Assembly: GCA_963770375.1 (NCBI GenBank)
Contig: CAVYPM010000011.1
Location: 39,423-103,422, forward strand
DNA length: 64,000 nt
From: DASVBE01 sp963770375
GTDB taxonomy: Bacteria; Actinomycetota; Actinomycetes; Streptosporangiales; Streptosporangiaceae
Direction: 5' to 3'
Positions 1-8,576 of this stretch are shown here, piece after piece (positions within the stretch are counted from its first letter, which is position 1; the number at the start of each line of letters is the position of its first letter). Under the pieces are notes generated by a model. The model saw only the letters and a program-made list of their open reading frames with translations. It searched no databases and had not been told where the DNA came from. The position numbers and the translations under genes were made by a program.

Positions 1-7
1 CGAGGCC

Positions 8-70
8 ATGCGGCAGGGGGCCGACACCATGCGGCAGGGGGCCGACACCATGCGGCAGGGGGCCGACGAG
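8..70 (+). repeat. Three tandem 21-bp units inside the first CDS
   Basis: Three head-to-tail copies of a 21-bp unit beginning atgcggcagggggccgac start at 8, 29 and 50; the last differs at its final codon (GAG for ACC). The unit length is a multiple of three, so copy number can change without breaking the frame. Confidence 0.9.
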
Positions 71-457
71 CTCGCCGCGTGGGCCGGCCCGCAGGTGCGC
101 AAGACCAGGTCCTGGGCCGCTCCGCAGCTGGAGCGCACCGGGGTCCTGGTGCAGGAGAAGCTCGCGCCGCAGGTCTCCGAGGCGCTCACCAGAGCCGCCC
201 GCAAGCTGGACCCCGAGCCGGCCCCGCGGCGCCGGGGGCTGCGCGGGCTCCTCGCGCTCGGCCTGGCCGCGGCGGCCGCCGCGGTGGCCGTCATGGTGGT
301 CCGCAAGAAGACCGAGTCGGCCGCCAGCCAGCCGGACGAGGACGACGCGGACGAGCCGGGCAGCAGCACGGGCGCCGCGGAGGACACCACCTCGGCCGTG
401 AGCCCGGCCGAGGACAGCCGGGTCGACGCGAACGGGCACATCCGCAGCACACCCTGA
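8..457 (+). CDS. Membrane-anchored helical protein (DUF5324/YtxH-like), 5' end uncertain
   Basis: The N-terminus is three near-identical 7-residue units (MRQGADT-like). A charged helical stretch with repeated Pro-Gln-Val/Leu motifs follows, then a single membrane segment at about residues 79-98 flanked by Arg-rich and Lys-rich residues, and an acidic, low-complexity C-terminal tail. The layout resembles actinomycete DUF5324/YtxH-like proteins, which carry PKVxQA-type helical repeats before one membrane anchor; their function is unknown. The reading frame is open to the window edge and every repeat unit supplies an ATG, so the true start may lie upstream of the window. Confidence 0.6.
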   Translation: MRQGADTMRQGADTMRQGADELAAWAGPQVRKTRSWAAPQLERTGVLVQEKLAPQVSEALTRAARKLDPEPAPRRRGLRGLLALGLAAAAAAVAVMVVRKKTESAASQPDEDDADEPGSSTGAAEDTTSAVSPAEDSRVDANGHIRSTP

Positions 458-507
458 CCTGATGGGTTAGCAGCCGGCCGGCCCCGGCGGCAGGCAACAA
501 TGCAGGT

Positions 508-2097
508 GTGCTTCTGGATGAGCTGGTCAGCACCTCGGCGGTGGTCGCCGGGACCGGGGCCCGGCGGGCCAAGATCGAGGCCATCGCGGCGCTGCTGAGC
601 CGGGTGCCGCCCGGGCAGGTGCCGGTCGCGGTCGCCTTTCTCTCTGGCGAGCTGCGCCAGCGGCAGATCGGGGTGGGCTACGCGTCGGTCTCCGGCCCGC
701 AGGCCAGCCCGCCGGCCGCGGCGGCCAGCCTGACCCTGGCCGAGGTGGACGCGGCGTTCGCCGCGATCGGCGCGGTCACCGGGCCCGGCACCCAGGCCGG
801 CCGCCGTGAGCTGCTGGCTGCGCTGTTCGCCCGGGCCACCGAGCAGGAACGCGGTTTCCTGTCCCGGCTGCTGGCCGGCGAGCTCCGGCAGGGCGCCCAG
901 GAGGGCGTGATGACCGAGGCCATCGCCCGCGCCGCCGGGGTGCCCGCGGACCTCGTCCGCCGGGCTCATCAGCTGGGCGGATCCCTGCCCGAAGTGGCCC
1001 AGGCCGCGCTGGCTGACCCGGACCGCGCGGCGGAGGCGCTGGGGGCGGTCACCCTGCGGGTGGGACGTCCAACCCGGCCGATGCTGGCTGCTTCGGCGCC
1101 GGACGTCGCTGCGGCGCTGGGCAAGGTGTCCCCGGCGGCGGTCGAATGGAAGATCGACGGGGTGCGGATTCAGGTCCACCGCCACGCTGACCAGATCCGG
1201 GTGTGGACCAGGACGCTGGACGACATCACCGCCCGGGTGCCCGAGATCACCAGCGCGGTCCAGGGCCTGGACGCCACCGACGTGGTGCTCGACGGCGAGG
1301 CAGTGGCCTTGTTCCCGGACGGGCGGCCGCGCCCGTTCCAGGTGACCGCGAGCCGGGCCGCTACCCGCACCGCCCCGGGCACCGGGGACGGCGACGCCAG
1401 CCTGCCGCTCACCCCGTTCTTCTTCGACCTGCTGCACCTGGACGGCACCGACCTGATCGACGAGCGCGGCGAAGACCGGTTCGCCCGGCTCACCGCGATC
1501 GCCCCGGCTGGTCTGGTCATCCCCCGGATCGTCACCGCCGACCTGGCCGAGGCCGAGGCGTTCTTCGCCGACGCCGTGGCCAGGGGCCACGAGGGCGTCG
1601 TGGTCAAGTCGCTGGGCAACCGCTACGCCGCGGGCCGCCGCGGCAGCGAGTGGATCAAGGTGAAGCCGCGGCACACCCTCGACCTGGTCATCCTGGCCGC
1701 CGAGTGGGGCCACGGGCGCCGCCGCGGCTGGCTGTCCAACCTGCACCTGGGCGCCAGGGACCCGGACACCGGCGGGATGGTGATGCTGGGCAAGACCTTC
1801 AAGGGCCTCACCGACGAGATGCTGACCTGGCAGACCAGCCGGCTGCTTGACCTGGCAGACCCGCCGGTGGCCAGCCGCGAGCCGGCCGGCTGGGGCGTGG
1901 TCCGGGTCCGGCCCGAGCTGGTCGTGGAGATCGCCTTCGACGGGGTCCAGGCCAGCCCGCGCTACCCGGGCGGCGTGGCGCTGCGGTTCGCCCGCGTGCT
2001 GCGCTACCGCGAAGACAAGACCGCCGCCGAGGCGGACACGATCAGTGCCGTACGCGCCCTGTGGCACGGCCAGGACGACCCGGGGAGCGAACCGTGA
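508..2097 (+). CDS. ligB: ATP-dependent DNA ligase, LigB type
   Basis: The predicted protein has 529 residues, close to mycobacterial LigB. It seals nicks through a ligase-AMP intermediate. The KxDGxR adenylation motif is seen as EWKIDGVRIQVH with the nucleophile at Lys215. Upstream lies the helical N-terminal domain, and downstream are other nucleotidyltransferase motifs (DGEAVALFPDG, FFFDLLHLDG, EGVVVKS, WIKVKP) and an OB-fold region. The GTG start at 508 gives the typical LLDEL start. The stop overlaps the GTG of the malic enzyme gene, so the two are probably cotranscribed. LigB is usually dispensable next to NAD-dependent LigA and is thought to act in repair. Confidence 0.92.
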   Translation: MLLDELVSTSAVVAGTGARRAKIEAIAALLSRVPPGQVPVAVAFLSGELRQRQIGVGYASVSGPQASPPAAAASLTLAEVDAAFAAIGAVTGPGTQAGRRELLAALFARATEQERGFLSRLLAGELRQGAQEGVMTEAIARAAGVPADLVRRAHQLGGSLPEVAQAALADPDRAAEALGAVTLRVGRPTRPMLAASAPDVAAALGKVSPAAVEWKIDGVRIQVHRHADQIRVWTRTLDDITARVPEITSAVQGLDATDVVLDGEAVALFPDGRPRPFQVTASRAATRTAPGTGDGDASLPLTPFFFDLLHLDGTDLIDERGEDRFARLTAIAPAGLVIPRIVTADLAEAEAFFADAVARGHEGVVVKSLGNRYAAGRRGSEWIKVKPRHTLDLVILAAEWGHGRRRGWLSNLHLGARDPDTGGMVMLGKTFKGLTDEMLTWQTSRLLDLADPPVASREPAGWGVVRVRPELVVEIAFDGVQASPRYPGGVALRFARVLRYREDKTAAEADTISAVRALWHGQDDPGSEP

Positions 2098-3797
2098 AAA
2101 GTGTCTGGCGGGACGGGAACGGGGCCTGGCGGACCACCCTGCGCGGCCGGCCGATCCTGGCCGACCCGCGGATCAACAAGGGCACCGCGTTCTCCGAGGC
2201 CGAGCGCGACGCGCTGGGCATCACCGGGCTGATCCCGCCGGCCCGGATGACGCTGGCCGAGCAGGCCGCAAGGATCCTCACCCAGTACCACCGGCAGTCC
2301 ACCGACCTGGGCAAGAACGTGCTGCTCACCGAACTGCGCGACCGCAACCAGGTGCTGTACTACCACGTGCTGACCCAGCACCTGCGGGAGATGCTGCCGA
2401 TCGTCTACACCCCCACGGTGGGCCAGGCCATCCAGCAGTTCAGCCAGGAGTACCGGCGGCCCCGCGGCGTGTACCTGTCCGTGCACCACCCCGAGGTGAT
2501 CGAGCGGTCGCTGCTGGCCCCCGGCCTCGAAGGCGGCGAGGTGGACCTGATCGTGGCCACCGACGCGGGCGCGATCCTGGGCATCGGTGACTGGGGCGTC
2601 GGCGGCATGCACATCGCGCTGGGCAAGCTCGCGGTGTACACCGCGGCGGGCGGCATCGACCCGGAGCGCACCCTGCCGGTGATGCTCGACGTCGGCACCA
2701 ACCGGCAGAGCCTGCTCGACGACCCGCTGTACCTGGGCAACCGGCACCCGCGGGTGCCCACCGACGAGTACGACCGGTTCGTCGACGCGTTCGCCGCCAC
2801 GGCCGCGCGGCTGTTCCCGCAGGCCCTGCTGCACTGGGAGGACGTCGGCGTGGAGAACGCGCGGCGGCTGCTCGAGCGCTACCAGGACCGCCAGCTCACG
2901 TTCAACGACGACATCCAGGGCACTGGCTCGGTGAACCTGGCCGCCGTGCTGGCCGGGATCCGGGCTACCGGATCCACGCTGATCAGCCAGCGGGTGCTGG
3001 TCTACGGCGCGGGCACCGCGGGCACCGGCATCGCCGACCAGCTGCGGTCCGAGATGATCCGCTGCGGCGCCACGGATCTGCAGGCCCGGGCCCGGTTCTG
3101 GGCGGTGGACCGGCACGGGCTGATCACCGTGGGCCAGCCCGGGCTGAGCCCGGCCCAGCAGCGCTACGCCCGCGACCCGGCCGAGACGGCGGGCTGGGCG
3201 GTGGACCCGGCGCTGGGCGGCGTGGGCCTGGCCGAGGCGGTCCGCCGGGTGCACCCGACGATCCTGATCGGCACCTCGACGCAGCCGGGCGCGTTCACCG
3301 AGGAGATCGTCAGGGACATGGCCGCGCATGTGGACCGGCCGATGTTCTTCCCGATGTCCAACCCGACCGCGCTGGCCGAGGCGGTGCCCACGGACCTGAT
3401 CCGGTGGACGGAGGGCCGTGCCCTGGTCGCCGCGGGCAGCCCGTTCGGCGCGGTCACGTACAACAAGATCACCTATGTCATCGCCCAGGCCAACAACGCG
3501 CTGATCTTCCCCGGCCTTGGCCTGGGCGTGATCGCCGCGCGGGCGACCCGGGTGACCGGCAACATGCTCGCCGCGGCCGCCCGGGCCGTGTCCGAGCTCG
3601 TCGACACGTCGGTGCCGGGCGCGCCGCTGCTGCCGCAGGTGGAGGAACTGCGCGAGACCTCGGTGGCGGTCGCCGCGGCGGTGGCCACCGCGGCCCGCGA
3701 CGACGGCGTCGCTACCGCGAAGCTGGCCGATGACCTGCCAGGACAGCTGCGGTCGATGATGTGGCAGCCCGAATACCGCCCGGTTCTGGCAGGTTAG
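2094..3797 (+). CDS. NAD(P)-dependent malic enzyme
   Basis: It oxidatively decarboxylates malate to pyruvate, linking the TCA cycle to gluconeogenesis and NAD(P)H supply. Family signatures are present in order: YTPTVG at residues 105-110, GDWGVGGM, the metal/substrate motif FNDDIQGTG near 270-278, the Rossmann motif VYGAGTAGTG, and FFPMSNPTALAEA. The length of 567 residues matches the large malic enzyme class (SfcA/MaeA-like). The GTG at 2094 forms a GTGA overlap with the ligase stop; an in-frame upstream GTG at 2061 would overlap the ligase by 37 nt and is less likely. Cofactor preference cannot be read safely from sequence alone. Confidence 0.93.
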   Translation: MKSVWRDGNGAWRTTLRGRPILADPRINKGTAFSEAERDALGITGLIPPARMTLAEQAARILTQYHRQSTDLGKNVLLTELRDRNQVLYYHVLTQHLREMLPIVYTPTVGQAIQQFSQEYRRPRGVYLSVHHPEVIERSLLAPGLEGGEVDLIVATDAGAILGIGDWGVGGMHIALGKLAVYTAAGGIDPERTLPVMLDVGTNRQSLLDDPLYLGNRHPRVPTDEYDRFVDAFAATAARLFPQALLHWEDVGVENARRLLERYQDRQLTFNDDIQGTGSVNLAAVLAGIRATGSTLISQRVLVYGAGTAGTGIADQLRSEMIRCGATDLQARARFWAVDRHGLITVGQPGLSPAQQRYARDPAETAGWAVDPALGGVGLAEAVRRVHPTILIGTSTQPGAFTEEIVRDMAAHVDRPMFFPMSNPTALAEAVPTDLIRWTEGRALVAAGSPFGAVTYNKITYVIAQANNALIFPGLGLGVIAARATRVTGNMLAAAARAVSELVDTSVPGAPLLPQVEELRETSVAVAAAVATAARDDGVATAKLADDLPGQLRSMMWQPEYRPVLAG

Positions 3798-3853
3798 CTA
3801 TACGTGGATTGTGTCCGCAGCCGCCACTGCTGGTCCCGCCGGAAGGATTGGTC

Positions 3854-4036
3854 ATGCGCCTCCGCTCCGCCCCTGGCCCGCTGATCCTCGCCCTCGCCCT
3901 GTCGGCTGCCGTGCCGGTCTCCGCGGTGTCCGCCGCGCAGGCTCACCCGGGCCGCCCGGCGGTGCGGACCGCGGCCCGCGCGGTTCAGCGGGCTGCTGGC
4001 CCGCTAGCCTGCGCGGCGCCGCGCCAGCGGTCCTAG
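3854..4036 (+). CDS. Possible small secreted peptide
   Basis: A 60-residue frame starts at an ATG ten nt after GGAAGGA. It has a convincing signal-peptide pattern: Arg-containing n-region, hydrophobic LILALALSAAVPVSAVSA, then an AxA-like site before Ala-His-Pro. The remaining 25-30 residues are Ala/Arg-rich with one Cys. It ends 4 nt inside the 3' end of the convergent acetyltransferase gene. No family is recognised, and codon use in such GC-rich DNA gives little help, so it may be a chance frame. Confidence 0.4.
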   Translation: MRLRSAPGPLILALALSAAVPVSAVSAAQAHPGRPAVRTAARAVQRAAGPLACAAPRQRS

Positions 4037-4566
4037 TACCCGTCGTCCCAGCGCACCGGGGTGATCGTGCCGTCCCGCCAGTCGCGCCTGAGCCTCGCGT
4101 AGCCCACCGCGTCGTAGACGCGGCCGTCCCGGCCCGGCCAGGATTCCCGGTAGCGCGCCTCCTTCTGGTAACCGGCGGCCACGAAGGTCCGGCGCATCGC
4201 GATGTTGTCCTGCCGGGTATTCCCCTCGATCCGGGTCGCGTCCGGGAACCCGTCGAACACCATCCCGGTCAGCCAGCGCACCGCGGCGGTGCCGTGCCCG
4301 CGGCCCCGGTGGTCAGCCGCGATCCGCAAGTCGAACATGGGCGTGGGATCGTCCAGCTCGAACACGTGCAGGAATCCGATGGTCTCGCCCGGCACGGTGA
4401 TCCAGTACGCCTGATCGGTCTCCGAGCTGTACTTGCCGGCCGCCGCGGCCGCACGGATCGCCGCGCGGTCCCGGCCCGGCGCGTGGAACGGCCACTCCCG
4501 GCCGGCCAGGAAATCCGCCAGCTCGTCAGCATCGCCAGCAGTAATCCGCCGGTACTCCGTCCCCAT
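4033..4566 (-). CDS. GNAT family N-acetyltransferase
   Basis: The 177-residue protein has the GNAT core. The acetyl-CoA pyrophosphate loop is seen as RIAADHRGRGHGTAAV, followed by a helix and the NxxAMRxxxxAGY segment of motif B. Such enzymes acetylate amines on small molecules or proteins. The strand before the loop (FDLRIAA) and the preceding GETIGFLHVFEL strand fit RimJ/RimL-like members, but the substrate cannot be inferred. It stands alone on the minus strand and converges on the small peptide frame. Start is the ATG at 4566. Confidence 0.85.
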   Translation of the reverse strand: MGTEYRRITAGDADELADFLAGREWPFHAPGRDRAAIRAAAAAGKYSSETDQAYWITVPGETIGFLHVFELDDPTPMFDLRIAADHRGRGHGTAAVRWLTGMVFDGFPDATRIEGNTRQDNIAMRRTFVAAGYQKEARYRESWPGRDGRVYDAVGYARLRRDWRDGTITPVRWDDGY

Positions 4567-4702
4567 TGCCCGCTCCGATCGATGTCCCTCATGCGGCCCC
4601 TTTGCTTACAACGGCTGTGACACGGGGCGGGGGCAAACGGATTTGACCGGCGCGCTAACCTGATGTCCGTGCGTTCATACGGATGTGCGGAGGTTTGCTG
4701 AG

Positions 4703-5083
4703 ATGCCCCTCGATCACGAGCACCCGGTGAACCCGGAGCGGGTCGCCGCGGCCCGGGCCGGGCTGCTCGGCACCGACGAGGCCGGGCGGCTGGCCGGGCT
4801 GCTCGGCATGCTGGCCGACCCGATCCGGTCCCGGATCCTGTTTGCCCTGTCGGCCGGCGGGGAGCTGTGCGTGGGTGACCTGGCGCTGGCCCTGGCCGCC
4901 ACCGAGGACCAGGTGTCCTACGCGCTGAAGATGCTCCGGCTGGCCGGCCTGGTCAGCTTCCGCAAGGACGGCCGGATGGTGTTCTACCGTCTCAGCGACG
5001 GGTTCCCGCACCAGCTGCTCGAGCACTGCCTGCGCCAGCTGCTGAGCATCGCGGTCCCGGAGGCCGACGATGCCCGTGCTTGA
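4703..5083 (+). CDS. ArsR/SmtB-family transcriptional regulator
   Basis: This 126-residue winged-helix protein shows the ArsR pattern LADPIRSRILFAL - LCVGDLALALAATEDQVSYALKMLRLAGLVSFRKDGRMVFYRL, with a His-rich N-terminus (DHEH). ArsR/SmtB repressors release DNA on binding metals or metalloids. An ATG at 4703 is chosen because GGAGG lies 9 nt upstream; a GTG at 4685 is in frame but lacks a site. It overlaps the permease gene by 14 nt, so it very likely controls its own permease operon. There is a Cys in LCVG at the start of the recognition region, as in metal-sensing members. Confidence 0.88.
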   Translation: MPLDHEHPVNPERVAAARAGLLGTDEAGRLAGLLGMLADPIRSRILFALSAGGELCVGDLALALAATEDQVSYALKMLRLAGLVSFRKDGRMVFYRLSDGFPHQLLEHCLRQLLSIAVPEADDARA

Positions 5084-6320
5084 CGCGATCGGCCACGCGC
5101 TCGCCCTGGCCGGGTCGATGACCTGGCAGGTCACCTGGTCGCTGATCCTCGGCTTCACGCTGTCCGCGGTGGTCCAGGCGGTGGTCCGGCGGGAGACCGT
5201 GACCCGGCTGATCGGCGGCACCGGCCCGCGCTCGCTGGCGGTTGCCACCGGGCTGGGCGCGGCCTCGTCGTCCTGCTCGTACGCGGCCGTGGCGCTGGCC
5301 CGGGCGCTGCTGCGGAGGGGCTCCAGCTTCACCGCCGCGATGGCGTTCGAGATCGCCAGCACCAACCTGGTCATCGAGCTGGGCATCATCCTGGCCCTGC
5401 TGCTCTCCTGGCAGTTCACGCTGGCCGAGTTCGTCGGCGGGCCGATCATGATCGTGGCGGTTGCGGTGGCCTTCCGGCTGTTCGTCCGGGCCCGGCTGAT
5501 CGACGCGGCCCGGCGGCAGGCCGACCGCGCGGTGGCCGGCTCGATGGAGGGCCACGCCGCGATGGACATGAGCATCGCCGGCGGGCGCAGCCTGTGGCGG
5601 CGCCTGGCCAGCCGGGACGGCTTCACCTCGGTCAGCCACATCTTCGTGATGGAGTGGGCCGCGGTGATCCGCGACATAGCCATCGGGCTGGTGATCGCGG
5701 GCGCGGCCGCGGCCTGGATCCCGGACTCGTTCTGGTCGCACCTGTTCCTCGCCGGGCACCCGGCGGCCCGCTGGTGGGGGCCGGTGATCGGGCCGGTGAT
5801 CGCCGCGGTCAGCTTCGTCTGCTCGATCGGCAACGTGCCGCTGGCCGCGGTGCTGTGGTCCGGCGGGATCAGCTTCGGCGGCGTGATCTCGTTCCTCTTC
5901 GCCGACCTGATCATCCTGCCCATCGTGGTCATCTACCGGAAGTACTACGGGACCGCGATGGCCCTGACGCTGACCGGGATCTTCTACGTGTCGATGGTGC
6001 TCGCCGGGCTGATCACCGAGTTCGTGTTCGGCGGCCTGGGCCTGATCCCTGAGGACCGGTCCACCCAGGTGCTGAGCGCCACGCCGCAGTGGAACTACAC
6101 CACCTACCTCAACATCGTGTTCCTGACCCTGGCGGCGGTCCTGGTGGTGCGGTTCTTCCGCTCCGGCGGCGGGCCGATGCTGGCCATGATGAACGGCGGC
6201 CCGGACGACCACGCCCACCATGACCACGGGCACGACGAGCACGGGCAGGACGAGCACGGGCACGACGAGCACGGGCACCACGAGCACGGGCACCACGAGC
6301 ACGGGCACCAGGTCAGATGA
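5070..6320 (+). CDS. ArsP-like (DUF318) permease with His-rich tail
   Basis: The 416-residue integral membrane protein has the two-half permease architecture of the ArsP/UPF0718 family: SSSCSYAAVALARALLRRGSS near residues 67-90 and a matching second-half FVCSIGNVPLAAVLW segment. Family members export organoarsenicals or, in some lineages, metals. The last ~35 residues are a repeated HDEHG/HHEHG tract, which suggests binding of Zn, Ni, Co or Cu on the cytoplasmic side. The gene overlaps the ArsR-type regulator by 14 nt, has a GGAGG site 7 nt before its ATG, and runs into the 3' end of the convergent kinase gene. Substrate is an inference. Confidence 0.85.
   Translation: MPVLDAIGHALALAGSMTWQVTWSLILGFTLSAVVQAVVRRETVTRLIGGTGPRSLAVATGLGAASSSCSYAAVALARALLRRGSSFTAAMAFEIASTNLVIELGIILALLLSWQFTLAEFVGGPIMIVAVAVAFRLFVRARLIDAARRQADRAVAGSMEGHAAMDMSIAGGRSLWRRLASRDGFTSVSHIFVMEWAAVIRDIAIGLVIAGAAAAWIPDSFWSHLFLAGHPAARWWGPVIGPVIAAVSFVCSIGNVPLAAVLWSGGISFGGVISFLFADLIILPIVVIYRKYYGTAMALTLTGIFYVSMVLAGLITEFVFGGLGLIPEDRSTQVLSATPQWNYTTYLNIVFLTLAAVLVVRFFRSGGGPMLAMMNGGPDDHAHHDHGHDEHGQDEHGHDEHGHHEHGHHEHGHQVR
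6218..6310 (+). repeat. 15-bp repeats encoding the His-rich tail
   Basis: About six imperfect 15-bp units of the form cacgacgagcacggg encode H-D/H-E-H-G. Units differ mainly at the second codon (gac or cac, one cag). The array lies at the very 3' end of the permease gene. Confidence 0.85.
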
Positions 6321-7262
6321 ACTCGGCCAGCCAGCCCCGGGCGATCTGGCCCTGCGCGGCCTGGAACCCGCGCAGAGTGGGCAGCCCGGGCGGTGCGGGC
6401 TTGAGCGCGCTGCTGGTCAGGTAGCCCGCCAGGGCGCACAGCACGGCGATCACCGCGTCCTGGCTGGCCTCCCGGCCGGCCTGGAGCCGGCCAGCAGCCC
6501 GGTCAGGTCAGGCCCGCCCTGCATGGCCACGCTCGGCGCCATCATCACCAGGTCCACGAACGCGGCCCCGGTGCTGGCGTGCGGCCAGTCCACCACGACC
6601 ACGCCGTCGCCGGTCAGCAGCAGGTTGTCCGCGCGCAGGTCGCCGTGCAGCAGTGTGCGGCCGGCGGAGTGCTCGGGCCAGGTCGCCTCCAGCGCGGCCA
6701 GGCCGGCGAGGTGCTTCGCCGACCACGCGTCGAGCCCGTCCGCGCCGCCCGCGGCGGCCAGGTCCCGCCAGCCGTGCAGCATCCGGCCCAGCCGCAGGCC
6801 GACCGCGGTGAACTCGGCCGGCGGCGGGGTCAGCGCCGCGGCCAGCCGGTCGGTCGCGGCCAGCACCTGCGCCAGCTGGCCGGGCTGCCAGGGCAGGTCG
6901 GGGTGCACGCCGTCCACGTCGTCCAGCAGCAGCGCGATCCACGGCGGCTGGTCGATCACCGCGCGCAGGCGCGGCGCCGGCACCCGGCCGTCATCGATCA
7001 GCGGGCCGAGCGCGGCCAGCACCCGGCTCTCCCGGCGGTGCATCTTCGGTGTGTCCGGGTTGGCCTCGGCGGACACCGCCTTGACGAAGAACCGCCGGCC
7101 GTCGGCGCAGCTCAGCCGGGCGGCTGCGCCCGGGCTGAACCCGCCGGGCTGCGTCACCGCCCGGGCCACCGGCGACCCGCAGGCCTGCTCCACGGCGGCA
7201 CGGACCGCGGCGGGCAGCCCGGCCCAGTCGACTCTGACCCCTTCTGCTGCCGGACCCGTCAT
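6313..7262 (-). pseudogene. Aminoglycoside-phosphotransferase-family kinase with C-terminal frameshift
   Basis: The N-terminal 250 residues are a convincing APH/choline-kinase fold protein: FFVKAV (ATP Lys), HGDLRADN (catalytic loop) and VVDWPHA (metal-binding Asp). The frame stops at 6450 after an unrelated tail (SRPAGRPARTR). One base over, the minus strand continues as GREASQDAVIAVL ... LRAFQAAQGQIARGWL, exactly the usual C-terminal helix set of this family, ending at 6313. A one-base change near 6480-6495 in a G/C-rich stretch is enough to explain this. The restored 3' end overlaps the permease stop by 8 nt. Substrate unknown; a sequencing error is as likely as inactivation. Confidence 0.8.
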
Positions 7263-7313
7263 TTCGCCAGCCTGCCCGCTGACGATGCGGGCAGGCCAGC
7301 GATTTAGGCCGGG

Positions 7314-8474
7314 CTACCCGCCCAGGGCCTGGTAGGCCGCGGTCAGGTAGGCGTCGCTGCGCGGCGAGCCGACCACGCCCGCGCCCATGTTGTTCATCAT
7401 GTAGGAGAACGTCATCTGGCGGTCCACGTCCATGATGATCATCGAGCCGCCCCAGCCGCCCCAGAAGCAGATCTTGCTGTCCGGGATGCTCGCGATGGTC
7501 TCGGGGACCGGCAGCCCGTAGCCGATGCCGAACCGCAGCGGGACGCCGAGCACCAGGTCGGGGCCGTGCGCCTGCTCCTGGAAGATCAGCTCGATGGTGG
7601 CCGGGGACAGCAGCCGGTGCCCCTCGGTCTCGCCGCCGAGCGAGAGCGCGGACATGATCCGGCCGACCGAGCGGGCGTTGCCGTGCCCGTTCAGCGCGCC
7701 CATGTCGGCCTTCCGCCAGCCGGGCGTGTTGGCCGCGTTCGCGTCCGCCTCCGGGCCGAGGAAGGTCCGCTTGGCCACGTTGTCGTCCGGCAGCGCGTTG
7801 AGGTCGAACGGCAGCGGCGGGGGCGGCACCACGTTGGCGATCCGGCCCCAGTCGGCTTCCTTCGCGCCGATCTGGAAGTCGGCGCCGATCGGCCCGGCGA
7901 TCTCGGCGGCCACGAAGTCCTTCAGGTGCTGCCCGGTGATCCGCCGGATGACCTCGCCGACCAGGTGGCCCTGGTTGTTGGCGTGGTAGCCGGACGCGGT
8001 GCCCGGCTCCCACCAGGGCGCCTGCGCGGCCAGCTTCGCGGTGGCCGAGTCCCAGTCGTACATGTCCTCGATCACGAACGGGCGCTCCCAGCCGGACACC
8101 CCCGAGGTGTGCGACATGAGGTGCCGGACCTCGATCTCGCCCTTGCCGCTGGCCGCGAACTCGGGCCAGTACCTGGCCACCGGCGCGAACACGTCCAGCT
8201 CGCCGCGGTCCACCAGCATCAGCGCGGCCAGGCTGGTGATGGTCTTGGTGGTGGACCACACGTTGGTGATCGTGTGCTCGTCCCAGGGCACCGTGCGGGC
8301 GGTGTCACGGTGGCCGCCCCACATGTCGATCACGGTCTCGCCGGCCACGTTCATCCATACCGACGCGCCGAGTTCCTCACCGGAGGCCAGGTTCGCCTCC
8401 AGGGCGGACCGCACCGCCTCGAACGGCCCGGCGCACTGGCCCTGGATCGCGGGCTTTCCCTGGACTTCAGTCAT
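7314..8474 (-). CDS. Serine hydrolase of the beta-lactamase/EstB family
   Basis: The 386-residue protein belongs to the class C-like serine hydrolases. The nucleophile motif SxxK is seen as STTK, the YxN motif as GYHANN, and a terminal GWGGS segment replaces the KTG box. Members include esterases, D-amino-acid peptidases and penicillin-binding-like proteins; true beta-lactamase activity is not implied. There is no obvious signal peptide, which favours a cytoplasmic esterase. The ATG at 8474 is preceded by AAGGGG, and the extension upstream to 8525 lacks support. It diverges from the ltrA-like gene at 8577. Confidence 0.88.
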   Translation of the reverse strand: MTEVQGKPAIQGQCAGPFEAVRSALEANLASGEELGASVWMNVAGETVIDMWGGHRDTARTVPWDEHTITNVWSTTKTITSLAALMLVDRGELDVFAPVARYWPEFAASGKGEIEVRHLMSHTSGVSGWERPFVIEDMYDWDSATAKLAAQAPWWEPGTASGYHANNQGHLVGEVIRRITGQHLKDFVAAEIAGPIGADFQIGAKEADWGRIANVVPPPPLPFDLNALPDDNVAKRTFLGPEADANAANTPGWRKADMGALNGHGNARSVGRIMSALSLGGETEGHRLLSPATIELIFQEQAHGPDLVLGVPLRFGIGYGLPVPETIASIPDSKICFWGGWGGSMIIMDVDRQMTFSYMMNNMGAGVVGSPRSDAYLTAAYQALGG

Positions 8475-8576
8475 GATCCCCTCGCCCTTCGCCGGTGCGG
8501 CGCCAACGCCGCTTCCTGGCACCAACTATGACAGTGCGCGGCTCGCCCCGGCAGCCGCCGGCCCCGGCACACTGGA

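Noticed and set aside
2004..3329. Long open frame antisense to the malic enzyme gene
   Set aside because: Antisense frames in GC-rich coding DNA stay open by codon bias; the translation is His/Arg/Gly-rich and shows no family, while the sense strand has clear malic enzyme motifs. The same applies to many long antisense frames here, such as 4992-6308 and 32999-35173.
7314..8474. Antibiotic-resistance beta-lactamase
   Set aside because: The SxxK and YxN motifs fit the wider serine hydrolase family, the KTG box is not present, and there is no signal peptide.
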